A stretch of DNA of 64,000 nucleotides from Costus lasius. Its lineage: Eukaryota; Streptophyta; Magnoliopsida; Zingiberales; Costaceae. How positions within the stretch are numbered: position 1 is the first letter of the stretch; every line of letters begins with the position of its first letter. The stretch spans positions 8,911,957-8,975,956 of the forward strand of contig CM050450.1 in assembly GCA_027563935.2 (NCBI GenBank), written 5' to 3'. Position numbers and translations under genes: made by a program. Of this stretch, positions 53,537 through 64,000 are shown in pieces. The notes below the pieces were generated by a model that saw only the letters and a program-made list of their open reading frames with translations, was not told where the DNA came from and made no database searches.

Positions 53537-54609
53537 TGTCACGCCCCGGTCGGATCGGCCTGAAAACAGCCCTTAACCGCTGTCTCAGGACTATCCGGCG
53601 GAACACCGGAACGCAACACTCCCTAGGGTTTCCGACCCAAAATTTAGAAACCCTAATTACCCCGATTAATTTTTATTCCCAAAATACAATTCGCACGGAG
53701 AACCCTAACCCTAATTTAGGAAATCGAACCTCAAATCAAAATTACCTCCGGTCAAAATCAATTTTGACCGCTAAATCGCCGAATCGAAAATCTCCGCTCG
53801 AATCACGCTTGGCTGACGTCTGCCTACGTCTGCCGTCCAATCAAAATCGAATTTCTTCGTTGACGGAAGCCTTGCGTCAACGCTTCCGATTTCGATTTCG
53901 TTTTCGAAATCGAAACTCAATTTGCCGTTGACCGTTTCGCGTGTTGACTTTCACCTCGTTTCGAACGCCCGACGCGTTCGAAACTCACGTCGTCTTCTTC
54001 GTTCGTCCGAAGCCGAGCGCCGCCTGCGCTCGCGACTCGCCGACGTCCGCGTTGCCGGGAACCTCGCCGAAGACGATGATAAATAGCGCCGCGAACTCAG
54101 AAACAGGGGAGAGGAGCTTTGAGAGAAATCGAAGCTTTATTCCGTCGTTCGAAGCTTACAAACTCTCGTGGATCCGACGACCCCTGCCGCCGTCCGGTCT
54201 CCCTCTTCCCTCCCTCGCCGGTCGTCCCCTAACGCCGGTTACAATTCTCTCTGTCTCACACAGTACTCGCTGGTAGAGTTGATGAGGATGCCGATCCGCT
54301 TAGCTCCGGAACCTCCTCTCCTTTTAACGCCACAGCCGCCACCTCGACGCCTATTTTGGGCGTGCGTGCTTTGCGCGTCCGCGTCCGCCGCCTGCGAACG
54401 CGTTCACCACGCGCGTCCGCTTCTCCCGCCGGTGTCGTCGACGCCATCCGCTGCTCCCCCGCTTGCGTCCGCGTCCGACGCGTGCGGAGACGACGAAGCA
54501 AAAGCTTCGTTTGTCTTTTGCTCGGTCAACCCCCTATTTTGACCCTGTTTTTCCCTTCTTTGGGCTTGGCATTGGGCTTGGGCCAAACCGGCCTGACCCA
54601 GGCCTGACA
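53537..54609 (-). repeat. 5' LTR (1,073 bp)
   Basis: Mate of 51,013-52,094; ends CAGGCCTGACA before the CGTAG target duplication. Confidence 0.92.
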
Positions 54610-54614
54610 CGTAG

Positions 54615-55860
54615 TATACTCGGGTTCTTCTAGAGGATTTTAGAGCACTTCTTGCCAAACTGTGCCTTGTGTCCTACTAGGGAGATGACAACTAATGGCC
54701 TGCTGCCTTATACGTTTGATAAATGAAGTTTTTTTTTTTATATTTAAAAGGATATATATAGATAATTTAAAAATATCAATAAAGTATTTCAAACAATTTT
54801 GCTTTAATTGGGTTTGCTTTATGAGCCGGGCAAGTTGTCTCAATTTCAATTTAAATAAAAAAATTAAACATTTCGGTTTGATTCTATTTTTAATTAAATC
54901 AGTTCAATTTGATTCAAATTTTTTTTAAAACATTAAACTAGGTTTTGGATTAAGCCTAAAATTTTCATGTTGATAAGAATAAACCAACTTTTTTATAATT
55001 TTATAATATTTTTATATTTTAAAAATGATTAATAATAATAATATTATTAGTAAAAACTAAGTAAAAAATAATTTATAATTAAATCGAAATGAACCGAACT
55101 AAACTAAAATTTTTGATTCCGTCATTTTAAAAGTCAGTTTGATTGTGATTTTCAAAAATAAATAAAAAATTTGATTCAGGCTAAATCAGTTTAGGTTAAG
55201 TAGATTTGGGTTGAATCACAGAAGAAACTACGTTGTTTCAAGGAACCCTATGTTAAACGTTCTAACACTCTTTTTCTCGTCATGTGTGCCCCCTCTTCTC
55301 CCCCTCCCTCCCGATATGTATGGATTCTTTCAAAGGGTTTTAGGGCTCTTCTTGCTAAATTGTGCCTCGTGGGGAGACGACAACTCATGATAGCCAATTA
55401 AAAAAAAAATCAATAAAATCACTCAAACAATTTCACTCTAATTGGGCTTACTTTTATGGGCTGCGCAAGGGCTCTCCGAATTTCTATTAAATCTAAACAA
55501 TCAAACCAAATCAAATTGAAAATTTTGATTTGGCTTGGTTTTTAACTAAATCAGTTTGGTTCAAATATTTTATTAAAAAAAATTGATTTGATTTTGGTTC
55601 AACCTAAAATTTTGAATCAAATAAACTAAATAATTAATAATGTTATATTTTTTTTATATTTTTAATATTATAATATTATTTTATATTAAAAATAATTATA
55701 ATATCAATGAAAAATTAATTTAAAATAGTTTTAGAAACTAAATCAAAAATTTTGATTTGGTTATGTATTTATTTTTTTTAAAAGTAAATTTGGTTTTGAT
55801 TTTTAAAAATATTTAAAAATTTGATTTGAATTAAATCGTTCCATTCGACTCTGTCTAAGT
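54615..55860. repeat. Diverged AT-rich direct duplication
   Basis: 54,615-55,205 and 55,310-55,850 share an ordered series of motifs: TTTTAGRGCNCTTCTTGC, then TGTGCCT, GGGAGAYGACAACT, AATCAATAAA, CAAACAATTTNRCT, AATTGGGYTT and AAATCAGTTYRRTT. The first copy also includes the sequence left of 51,008, so the gag-only element landed inside it. The function is unknown; no gene is seen. Confidence 0.65.
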
Positions 55861-55871
55861 TTCAGAGACAC

Positions 55872-56569
55872 TGTTATGCCCTTGAGGTTATGAGTTCAAC
55901 GTTAACATCCACGTATGAGGACCCGGAGAAAATTCCTTTCTCTTTTCTCTGGTGTGGTGTGTGCCGCCCGGACTACGTTGACCACGTCCACGGGCAAACA
56001 GCAGCTAGGGGTGACGTATGCCATCCCTGTCCGCCTGACTTCACCGCGGAATACCTTCCGCCGGCCGACTTCCGAAAGTAGAACGAAGGACCCAAGATGG
56101 AAGGGGAAAGTTTCACTCGTTATTTTAGCAAAGTACAGAGTTACCTAAAACCCCTTCTATCTCTCTCGCCAGTTGCATAATTCACCGGGTTACACACTCC
56201 TGTTTTTCCCCGCGTGTACTGCCTGACACTCGACCAGCCGGCTTCCTTTCTTTTCGTTGTTGGTCGGTGTCGGTGTGCCCCCACAAGCGAGCCGCCGCCT
56301 GCCGCCGCTCCTTGACTTCTTGGGGCCTCGTTCGAGTGGACTTCGCGCCATCGAGCGTGATTTCGAGAGAGAGGGGATCGAATCCAACCCTAGTGAGGGA
56401 CCTTCAGGTCCACGCCCGCCTCACCGATCCGATCCGATTGGTTGTGAGCGGAAACGACCCATCGTTGACCGCTTGTCCACGTCTTCCAGAACTGGACCGA
56501 GAGCAGAGTCTTCCTCCTATTGACCATGCTCCAGGTGCTCGGGGCCCATCCGGCCCACCGAGCCTTACA
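55872..56569. mobile_element. Probable solo LTR (698 bp)
   Basis: Starts TGTTATGCCC, ends GAGCCTTACA, flanked by GACAC on both sides (55,867-55,871; 56,570-56,574). Composition jumps from AT-rich to GC-rich exactly at the left end. No internal domain is present. Orientation is undetermined, and GC-rich DNA continues beyond the right end, so that boundary rests mainly on the target duplication. Confidence 0.62.
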
Positions 56570-56574
56570 GACAC

Positions 56575-58755
56575 CCTATCGAGCAACTATGGTCAGGTCT
56601 CCGCATTTGGGCTCAGCCCAAAACAGTTGTCTGTTATAAGAAAGTGGAACTGGATCTGGACCGGCTCGGACCGGTTAATTCTGATCCGACCCCATCCATC
56701 TTCTCTCTGACGCTCAGCGTTCAATTATTCAGCCATGTAAAGGCGAGGAGACCCAGTGGTCGGAGGCGTAGCTGATCGCCGGATTCAAATAGAGCAGTGC
56801 TTGCCATGAATCTTACGAGTCTGATGATTATTCATTTAAATGGTTTATGCAACTGTTTGGCCAATTCAAAGTTCAAACGTCAAGGAGTGCCGGCGCCGTA
56901 ATCGAGATCACGTCATGCAATCTTCACCATGACGTCATTTAAATTCTTCTGTCGCTAAGGCGCGTTTTGAATTGTCTATTCACATCTTGCGTCAACCGAG
57001 CGGGAACGCAATGGGATTATGGGGGCAGAAGCGAAAACACTGGAATCGTGAGACACGACCGATCCAGTGTCGGCGTATAATTTGAGAACAGATAGCGCGC
57101 AAAGCAAGCGGAGTGCGCCGCTCGGTTTGAAAGTTTGAACGGCTGCAGTGTCACCGCTGGGCATCAATTCTCCACTCACTGGGCCCCGCCACCGACCACC
57201 CGAGCCCGGTGGCGGCCGCAGACGGGCCCCGCCACCGACCACCCGAGCCCGGTGGCTGCCGCAGACGGGCCCCGCCACCCACCGCCCCTTGCCCGCTTAT
57301 TCCTTTCTTCCGCCTCATCACTACCTCGAGACAGGAATTAAAAAAAGAAGCTGGGCCACTTCAGACCTCGACCTGCAGCGTGTCCGAACCTGCAATAGAC
57401 CGTCGCACACGCAACGGCGAGGAGTTAGGCATCGCTTGGAGATGCGCGAAAGCGCCCCCCACCCGGCCACCCAAGTCGTCGATCTGATGGGATCGTTGAC
57501 CGTTCGCGTCCGGTCAAACTGCGACGGGTCAACGCAAGCATGGCATCCTTCTCAGCTCGGGAAAACCGGTGCGCTTCCGAACACCGGAAGGATTAAAGCA
57601 GTAGCGTATGCGACGACTGCTACATTGGTAAGAAAAGAAAACGTTATGAAATCGTAACAGTCCTAGTGGGCAGCACGGGACGCGCCGTACAGCGTCCGCG
57701 TATACGTACGTACGCATACTTTACATTTTTTTAATTCCAAATCGCGGCATGCATGCCGCAAACTGTTAAAAGCCAATCATTCTCGGAAGCAATGAGGCAT
57801 GGCTTAGCTGTTGGCATGTGTCTCGAGAATCCAAAGCACTCATCTTCACAGCTTGTGGCGCTGGAGTGCTGTGTGGGCCCGCTCGGATGCGCATTATGGT
57901 TCGAGCTCCACGCCAAAGTCCGTGGGCCCCGCTTCTGCGTTTTCTGGAACCACTCCCTTATTTTTCATTTTTTTTATAAAATTTTTTTCCATATATATAT
58001 CATATGTATTTTCCTGAAAATATATTTTAATGGTATAATAATAAATTCAAATTTAATAGGAGAAATTATACATTTGGTGGTGCAAAAATATAAAAAGCTT
58101 AAATGTATATATATGTATAGACAAGTGTTTTTTTTTCAAAAAAAAATTCATTAACATGAATCGTAGTACTATATATGATCACAAATACATTATTAAATAG
58201 GGATTTAATCCGTCTAATGTTAACAATTATAAATCAGCTAGCCTCATCATAGTAGGAGGTGGACCATCAAAATGGCTGGATAGGGTTCATGTTTTAAGAA
58301 TTATGTTTTATATTTATTTTAGGAATTCAAATTCCCTAGAGTGCTCTAGTATTCTAATTGATGTGAACAATATATTGGTTATAATTCTCCGTATAAATAA
58401 AGTAATTGATGAAGATAAGATTCGATTTTAAGAGTTTGTTATCAATCATAAAAATTCTTACGAGTTAAATTAACTGGCATCAACTGGATAAACTTGCATG
58501 GACATACCTATAATATATTTTAAGTTTTTTTTTAAAAAAGTTATTCATCTATAAGAGAGTGCAATTACTAGATATATAGTGTTAATTTCATTGATTTTTT
58601 GTTGTTGTAATTTTCTAGCTTAATTTCAGTGTACTCTCTCTTTCTCTCTTCGTCTTGTATTTATTAATAGGCACAGGGAAGAACTCCGAGCTCTCCTTTT
58701 GTGTGCCTACTGGTCTCTCCTCTTAGGTCGCATTGCTAATCTTACTTCTGTATGC
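56575..58755. other. Intergenic region upstream of the Dof gene
   Basis: GC-rich to about 57,950, then AT-rich. Contains the 43-bp minisatellite and short open frames without recognisable domains. A C/T-rich run (58,633-58,660) and a weak TATA-like TATTTATTAATAG near 58,658 precede the Dof leader. Confidence 0.5.
57181..57290. repeat. 43-bp GC-rich minisatellite (about 2.5 copies)
   Basis: GGGCCCCGCCACCGACCACC begins copies at 57,181 and 57,224, and a partial one at 57,267. Each contains CCCGAGCCCGGTGGC. Frames across it are repeat artefacts. Confidence 0.93.
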
Positions 58756-58782
58756 ATGGAGATTTCTTCTGCTCCTTACCAG
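58756..58782 (+). CDS. Dof gene exon 1
   Basis: ATG GAG ATT ... CAG followed by GTACGTAATT, a strong donor. An out-of-frame ATG begins four bases upstream (58,752). Support is the splice signal, the phase, and the similarity in structure to other Dof genes. Confidence 0.68.
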
Positions 58783-60634
58783 GTACGTAATTCCTTATCC
58801 CTATCCAATTCCAAGAACGTCGATGCAACTTTCAGATCTCTACTGCGTGCATGCATCTTCGAGATTTCTTCTCGATCACTTGGAGTTAGATCTTGCTGGT
58901 TTATATATTACTACTGTTCCATGTTCTCTTTCCTCTGATATGGCGATCGACTGCTCGGAGCAAATTTTAGATATGAGTTCATTTTTGAAAGAAAAGAGTG
59001 AGCAGGTAACAGTGGATCAGATTCACACTTGAAGAGAAATTAGGGTCTTCTTCTTCTTCTATTTTTCAGTTTTGTAGTTTTCTTTCTTGAGTGAGATTCA
59101 ATGTTCTTAATACCTTAGGTTTTCCATCTTCTTCCACAATAAAATACATTTTATTTTGAGGATTAATTATTTTCTTCTCTAAATTCTGCGCCAGCTAAAA
59201 TTTTTCTTTGTCAGAACTTCTATATCCCTACTTTACTAATTTCTGACTTCTGATATTCATCTCTCTTTCACACTAGAACCCGATTAATTTAATTGTCAAT
59301 GAGTTTAATTGAAGGGGAAGCGATTTACATCGATCATGTGAGCCTCATTCTCTTCTGTACTTATTTGCAGAGTTAGGAGATCCATTTTTGGTTTCATTCT
59401 GTATCTCTAGTTCTACAAATTCAACTCGATCTAATCATTGTATACCCCTTCGTTCTGCCCGATGAAAGATTCTTCATTCTTTTATGGAGGTCATTCGATT
59501 TCTTCCCGCTTGAAGGACGTTTAGTTTTCGGATAAGCATGCTTCTTTTGTTTCTTCTTTCAAAAAGGCTGACATCGCACCATTAAAGCTCTCCAAGGTAA
59601 AGCAGTTGCAGTAGGTCATGTGGGCTGAGTTCAGAATCTTACTTGGTTTAGTTTTCTGATCGCATGATGAGGAGAAGGAAATAATTGCCCATTAATTCGC
59701 TTTTTCAAATCCGATTGAGCGCATGTAATGTTTGAAACAGTAGATTTATTAACTTTCAGACTGTGTGTTGATTCTCTCTCTCTCTCTGCATGCATGCATG
59801 AATTCACAGGCAATGGTTGGGTATGGATTAGAGGAAGGAGCTGCAGGTCCGAAGCCCCAGTTACAGCAGCAGCATTCACAGGAGCAAAGGAGGCCGGCAA
59901 GGCCGCCTCAGCCTGAGCAAGCCCTGAAGTGCCCTAGATGTGCCTCCACCAACACCAAGTTCTGCTACTACAACAACTACAGCCTCTCCCAGCCCAGATA
60001 CTTCTGCAAGGGCTGCAGGAGGTATTGGACGCAGGGAGGCTCCTTGAGGAATGTGCCGGTTGGTGGTGGCTGCAGGAAGAACAAGAGGCCCACTTCGTCA
60101 TCTTCTTCAAAGAAGACAGTACAAGATCAAGACGCCACCACCGCCACCACCAGGCCACTCCTCCTCCCTAGTCTCCTCCCTCCGCCGCTTCCATTTGATC
60201 CAAGTGACCTCACCCTTGCTTTCGCCGCCCAAACACCAATCAAGCAGGCGTCGATTGAAGATAGCAGCAACCAGAATCTTCTAGGGATCAACACAAACAT
60301 TAGGAGCTCACTGGCTCCAGCTCAAGATCAGAACGGTTTCCATGACATTCTGCGAACTGGTTTCATTGACATCAGCAGCATGTACTACGGCGGCAATGGA
60401 GAAGAGACAGGGCTGCTGCCCTTCGAGGACGGGGTGGGTGGTGCGGCGGCTAGCTCTGGAGCTGAAGAAGCTTCCTGCAAAGTTGGACAGGGAAGGGATG
60501 GCGACAGGATGCTGATGGGGCTTCCATGGCAGCTGGATGCAGGAAGCGTGTTGGATTCAGGGAGGGATTGCGGCTGGATTAACGGCGTTGGTTCTTCTAC
60601 TTGGCAAGGGTTGATTAATAGCTCTCTGCTGTAA
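58756..60634 (+). CDS. Dof-domain zinc-finger transcription factor (two exons)
   Basis: A plant-specific Dof transcription factor, nuclear, binding AAAG-core promoter sites. Proposed protein of 283 residues: exon 1 (58,756-58,782) encodes MEISSAPYQ; a 1,027-bp intron (GTACGT...TTCACAG) joins in phase to exon 2 (59,810-60,634). The Dof domain is at residues 48-102, with zinc cysteines at 50, 53, 75 and 78 (CPRC...CKGC), then [18 protein letters not shown] and the basic CRKNKR. The rest is serine- and glutamine-rich, ending [11 protein letters not shown], a W-containing C-terminus as seen in relatives. A tiny first exon before the domain is common in Dof genes. [23 protein letters not shown] resembles the DAG/Dof4.6-type group; I do not assign an orthologue. 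Translation could instead start at the exon 2 ATG (59,813). Confidence 0.93.
59810..60634 (+). CDS. Dof gene exon 2 (Dof domain)
   Basis: Acceptor after a (CT)n tract and GCATGCATGCATG. Encodes [10 protein letters not shown] to the stop TAA at 60,632-60,634. Contains the whole Dof zinc finger. Base composition is GC-rich relative to its surroundings. Confidence 0.94.
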   Translation, partial: AMVGYGLEEGAAGPKPQLQQQHSQEQRRPARPPQPEQALKCPRCASTNTKFCYYNNYSLSQPRYFCKGCRRYWTQGGSLRNVPVGGGCRKNKRPTSSSSSKKTVQDQDATTATTRPLLLPSLLPPPLPFDPSDLTLAFAAQTPIKQASIEDSSNQNLLGINTNIRSSLAPAQDQNGFHDILRTGFIDISSMYYGGNGEETGLLPFEDGVGGAAASSGAEEASCKVGQGRDGDRMLMGLPWQLDAGSVLDSGRDCGWINGVGSSTWQGLINSSLL

Positions 60635-61176
60635 GGTGCAATTAATTATATATTTTCAAATTTTTTTCTTCATTTTGGGAGATCTTGCAGACTCTTAAAC
60701 ATTGTGATATTGTTGCTAAATCTTCTCTTGGTATTGTAAGCGGGCGATCGATCTCTTGAAAGATCATACAGCAAAACCTTTTTTTTCACAGTCCTGAGCT
60801 GATCAGATAATCTGCTGGTTGTTGAAGCATTGTTTTTGTTTCTAATTAACCGAAGAAAATTTCTAGTGCTTAATTTGTAGGTTGAATGAGGACAGGAAGG
60901 ACAGCAACATGAGCAAATTCTTGGACCGAGTGGGTGGTGGTGTTCATCATTGCAGTACTCTCACTGGCACCGCTTCACACTCTCCTCCACGCTCCTCTCG
61001 AAACCGTTGTCGCCCAGCGACTCAAGTCGGCATCGAAGGCGTGCCCCCCGCGCTCCTCCCTCACGCGTCCACAGCAAATCACGTCCCCTCCACCTCCTTC
61101 AGCTGCCGTCCCTTGCTTCCCTCTTTGAAACCACCGTGGCCCCGGCGATTCAACCCGTTATTGAAGGCATGCAAAG
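60635..61176. other. Dof 3' flank and low-complexity coding-like stretch
   Basis: The Dof 3' UTR probably lies within 60,635-60,800 (T-rich). From about 60,934 a GC-rich stretch has several overlapping short frames. It includes a diverged 44-bp duplication (about 61,000-61,043 and 61,120-61,168, AAACC...GCGAYTCAA...GAAGGCRTGC). I do not recognise a gene. Confidence 0.4.
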
Positions 61177-61966
61177 TGTCAGGCCCGGTCGGATCAACCC
61201 CGGCCTGCTCGGCTCTAAACTGAACCGGGTGAACCCGGGCCTAACAATTCTCTCCCAACCTGTGGCCATTGAGTTCACGGTCTAATGCACTGCATCATCA
61301 TGCTTACAGCAACCTCCATCGTCAAACTCTGTCAAGGATAATCTTGAACCTGTGGGTCATGGGCCCACAGCAATCTTGTCGTTGGTTACAATCACTCAGC
61401 TCTTATAGAGCTCTCTCTCGATGTCCTCTGACATCGGCATTGACGCCCCTGGCGCCGGCATCAACGCTCTCAGACGTTGGCATCAACGGCCCCTGGTGTT
61501 GGCATTAGGGCCCCTGCCCTGGAAGGACGACACTCCTTGTCATCGGTGGTGATGGTGTTGCCTCTCGGATCTTTCTGATTCACCATCATGGCTGAATCTT
61601 TTAGCTCTGATACCTTTGTCAAGCCCCGGTCGGATCAACCCCGGACCGGTATTTATCCGTTGCCTTAGGGTTGTCCGGTGGAACACCGGAGCGCAGACTT
61701 CCTAGGGTTTCCGGCTAATTTTCCTCCCCAAATCCCGCTTAGTAAGCAAACTATTCATTAACTTGGCGAGCCGATTTGCAACGTAGCCCAATATATTAAA
61801 ATGCTTAAGCCCAAGTTAACAATAGTAAGCCCACTAAGCCTTATATGTCATATAATGGTCCCTCCCACTTCTAATGTGGGACTAAACTTGAGTCTATATC
61901 ACCATCCGGCCCACTGGGTTAGGCCTGCTCGACTCTAAGCTGAACCGGGTGAACCCGGGCCTAACA
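61177..61966 (-). mobile_element. TRIM-like miniature LTR element (790 bp)
   Basis: Ends TGTCAGGCCC and GGGCCTAACA, target duplication CAAAG on both sides (61,172-61,176; 61,967-61,971). Right LTR 61,617-61,966 (350 bp); left LTR 61,177-61,246 (70 bp), which keeps both ends but has lost about 280 bp in the middle. The polypurine-tract complement TTCTCTCCCAACC adjoins the left LTR. A primer-site complement (minus-strand GGTATCAGAGC, 61,604-61,614) adjoins the right. The 370-bp interior has no gene but includes CGCCCCTGGCGCCGGCATC units like those in the element at 1-1,918. Confidence 0.87.
61617..61966 (-). repeat. 5' LTR of miniature element (350 bp)
   Basis: TGTCAAGCCCCGGTCGGATC start resembles the TGTCACGCCCCGGTCGGATC start of the 51,013 element LTR, and GGAACACCGGARCGCA plus CCTAGGGTTTCCG blocks are shared. 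The ends are therefore related. Confidence 0.85.
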
Positions 61967-61971
61967 CAAAG

Positions 61972-64000
61972 CATGGCGTTGGCGGTGACGTTGCCTTCCA
62001 ACACATAAATATCTCAAGCACAATAGTCTCAAACGGGCCTTGTTTGATATTTTTGGGGAAGAAAAATCAATTAAACTATCTAAATCAGTGGAAAAAAGAG
62101 TAGTGATTTAAAGTAATAATCTGCGACTAGTGCTCTTGGAAGTCGCTCGCAATAACAAATCTATATATCCTATGGAAAGGATATAATTATAAAATAAAAA
62201 TTAAGATCATAAAAGGTCTAAAAAAATTAAACCATATATTTTATGGAAACTGAAATATTAATCTAGCCCACTCTATATTATTTATTTGTTATTTAATAAA
62301 TAATGATTAAAAGAAGAAATTAAGATCGAAGAAGTTTAATTAATTATATGGGTTGTAGTGACCCATGACCCGGTTAAGGTAGATCAAACATAACCTATAT
62401 AATTAATTGAGTCAAGAGTTCTAACTTGAACAAGACTCATGTATAATCGAATCATGTCGTCTGAATTAATCCGTTTGTTAAACGAATTATATATTAATTT
62501 ATGACCTAATACTACTCAGATGACTTATTTTTAATATAAGTATTATGTAAACTTCTCTAGACACAATCGCCGCCCCATTTAGGGTTAGGGTATTCGGCAA
62601 AAGGCTTGTGACAAGAGGGTTAGGACTTAGGAGTTGGTTGATAGTGGCAAGAGGGTTTTGGTAGCTAATGTTAGCAGTGAACGACGAGTTGATAAGTGGA
62701 GAGGGAGAGAGAGAGCTCAAACCAGAAGCGGAGAGCAATGAGTGATGAGTGGACCGATATTCTTGATCAAATCAATGAAGAGGATTAGAGCAACTAGGAT
62801 AAAAGAAAGATAGTGAGAAAAAGAAGAGTTGCTCGTGTGTCCCAAATTGGGGGAGAGAGGAGAAAAAGATTTAATTGATTATTTAAATGGACCATGCCCG
62901 CTTGGGACCCGGGCTATGCATATTCAAGATGGATTATTCATATCAACTCGTTTATAACCCAACTCAACTTAAAATTAAGTGGGACAAAAATAGATCAACC
63001 CACTTACAACATAAACTCATCTAACTATATGTGGGGGTTGGATTGAGTTAGCAGGTCAAATCAATTTTTTTCGGTTCTAATTATATGTAATTAAAATTGA
63101 AAAAAATATCTCAATTTTCTACTAGCTTTCATAGTTTCTAAAGAAATAAAAATAATTTTGCTTGGTTTCCTTTTCAAAATTTTGAAATAGCAAAATTTGC
63201 ATTTCATGAGGTAAATGTTTGCTTACCATTTGTATTTTAGAGCTCCTATGTCGGATTAATACCAAGAGAAATGATTTTGTATTTTGTTTTTATATTGCCT
63301 TAATCAATTTTCTTCATTATTAAGTTTTATGAATCCAAGACAATACTCATAATATGTTTATGACTTTCCTAAGGCAAATATAAATTATTTTCTAAGATTT
63401 TTTTTTTCCAGTTTTTATGAATCCTTTTAGCTTTAAAAGGAGCATGTAAGCCACAAAAGAGAAAGTGAGTCAAATAGTGAGAAAATCAAACTAATTTTTG
63501 GAAGTACCGGTGTATTGTGCCTCTTGTCCTTCTTTCCCCTCTCCCTGTCCCTTCTCCACCTTCTTTCGCCTTTACTCCTTGGGCCATCCCAGCTCATCTA
63601 TCCTCCTGTATTCTTTCTCCTCTATCTCCTTTCCCATTCATCCGCCTCTAAGCCTCTCTGTAATTCTCTCAACGTTGAAGACCAACAAATCCTCTTCAAC
63701 ATGTCCTTCATCAATCTACCTCTCTCAGTTCCCTATCTACTGATTTCCATTAAACTCCGTTGATTTTCTATGGTAGGACATAATTTTGCTAAGATAGAAT
63801 ATTTGTTAAGGTAGAACATAGCTTTGTTAATATCAAACATGATATAGAAATGGTGTTTTGCCTAATTTGTTCAACTCGATCTACATCCAAGTAATGTTTT
63901 ATTCCCTATATGGACTCTACCACCCCTTCCATTTTGATGACCTAGTACTTGCCAAAGTCAAACTTTTCTCCATTCTAGTAATAAAATCGTCTTTTCGAGA
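61972..64000. other. No gene seen
   Basis: AT-rich, with only short open frames lacking domains (including a hydrophobic, serine/leucine-rich frame at 63,498-63,763 in a C/T-rich stretch). No RNA gene or element ends were identified. Confidence 0.5.

Larger units (their letters stand above)
51013..54609 (-). mobile_element. Gag-only LTR element with open gag (TR-GAG type), 3.6 kb
   Basis: LTRs 51,013-52,094 and 53,537-54,609, both TGTCACGCCCC...CCAGGCCTGACA, with target duplication CGTAG (51,008-51,012; 54,610-54,614). A primer-site complement (GTATCAGAGC on the minus strand) adjoins the right LTR, and a polypurine-tract complement (CTCCCCCGCCC) adjoins the left. Between them is only one frame, gag; no pol domain exists. 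The LTRs differ by about 30 changes by hand count over about 1,075 bp, so insertion is fairly recent. The gag matches the type in the 24,880 element, which points to that family as the likely source of pol. Confidence 0.93.

Noticed and set aside
53360..53542. Extension of the gag frame upstream to a 550-codon reading frame
   Set aside because: It begins at a GTG within the LTR terminus and translates the primer-binding site; the first ATG is at 53,359.
57148..57657. 169-codon proline/arginine-rich frame
   Set aside because: It translates a 43-bp minisatellite; other frames are equally open.
63498..63763. Hydrophobic 81-codon frames
   Set aside because: They are produced by a C/T-rich tract; no recognisable signal peptide plus mature domain, no splice or promoter support.
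1..64000. tRNA, rRNA, snoRNA genes or CRISPR arrays
   Set aside because: I looked for A/B-box patterns and regularly spaced repeats and found none; the tRNA-like matches are retrotransposon primer sites, and the regular repeats are minisatellites.

Overview
The window is nuclear DNA of a flowering plant. Genes are intron-rich, introns are AT-rich, and GC-rich LTR retrotransposons sit inside them. Plant Ty3/gypsy elements, an initiator-Met-tRNA primer site in several of them, and a Dof-domain transcription factor all support this. A monocot is my best guess from the look of the repeats and the GC-rich Dof exon, but I cannot name the species.

Region 1-49,730 is dominated by one minus-strand gene, the largest subunit of RNA polymerase III (NRPC1/RPC1). 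I placed 17 exons between 49,730 (start codon) and 3,151. They encode 846 codons with consistent reading phase, and all introns are GT-AG except one GC-AG intron. The remaining 3' exons (rest of the bridge helix, trigger loop, C-terminal part) lie beyond the left edge. Two introns are very large (17.9 kb and 15.8 kb) and packed with transposons: a 9.6-kb chromovirus at 10,455-20,011, apparently nested in an older TIR DNA element; a solo LTR at 23,489-24,781; a decayed 7.5-kb chromovirus at 24,880-32,384; and a gag-only element at 36,101-38,759. A coding-deficient LTR element occupies 1-1,918.

Region 50,000-58,700 is intergenic. It holds a gag-only LTR element (51,013-54,609) with an open gag reading frame, a diverged segmental duplication (54,615-55,860), a solo LTR (55,872-56,569) and a 43-bp minisatellite. 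A two-exon Dof zinc-finger gene is at 58,756-60,634 (+). Downstream is a 790-bp TRIM-like element (61,177-61,966), then about 2 kb in which I see no gene.

The most interesting theme is a graded series of related minus-strand elements that share primer-binding and polypurine-tract contexts but differ in coding content: gag+pol with a chromodomain, then gag only, then no gene with 1.1-kb LTRs, then a 790-bp miniature. The premature stops I could assign in the decayed elements look like C-to-T (or G-to-A) changes, as expected of methylated, silenced DNA. Element ends were set by TG...CA termini and 5-bp target-site duplications read directly: CTCCC, CCTAG, CTAGG, CAAAT, CGTAG, GACAC and CAAAG.
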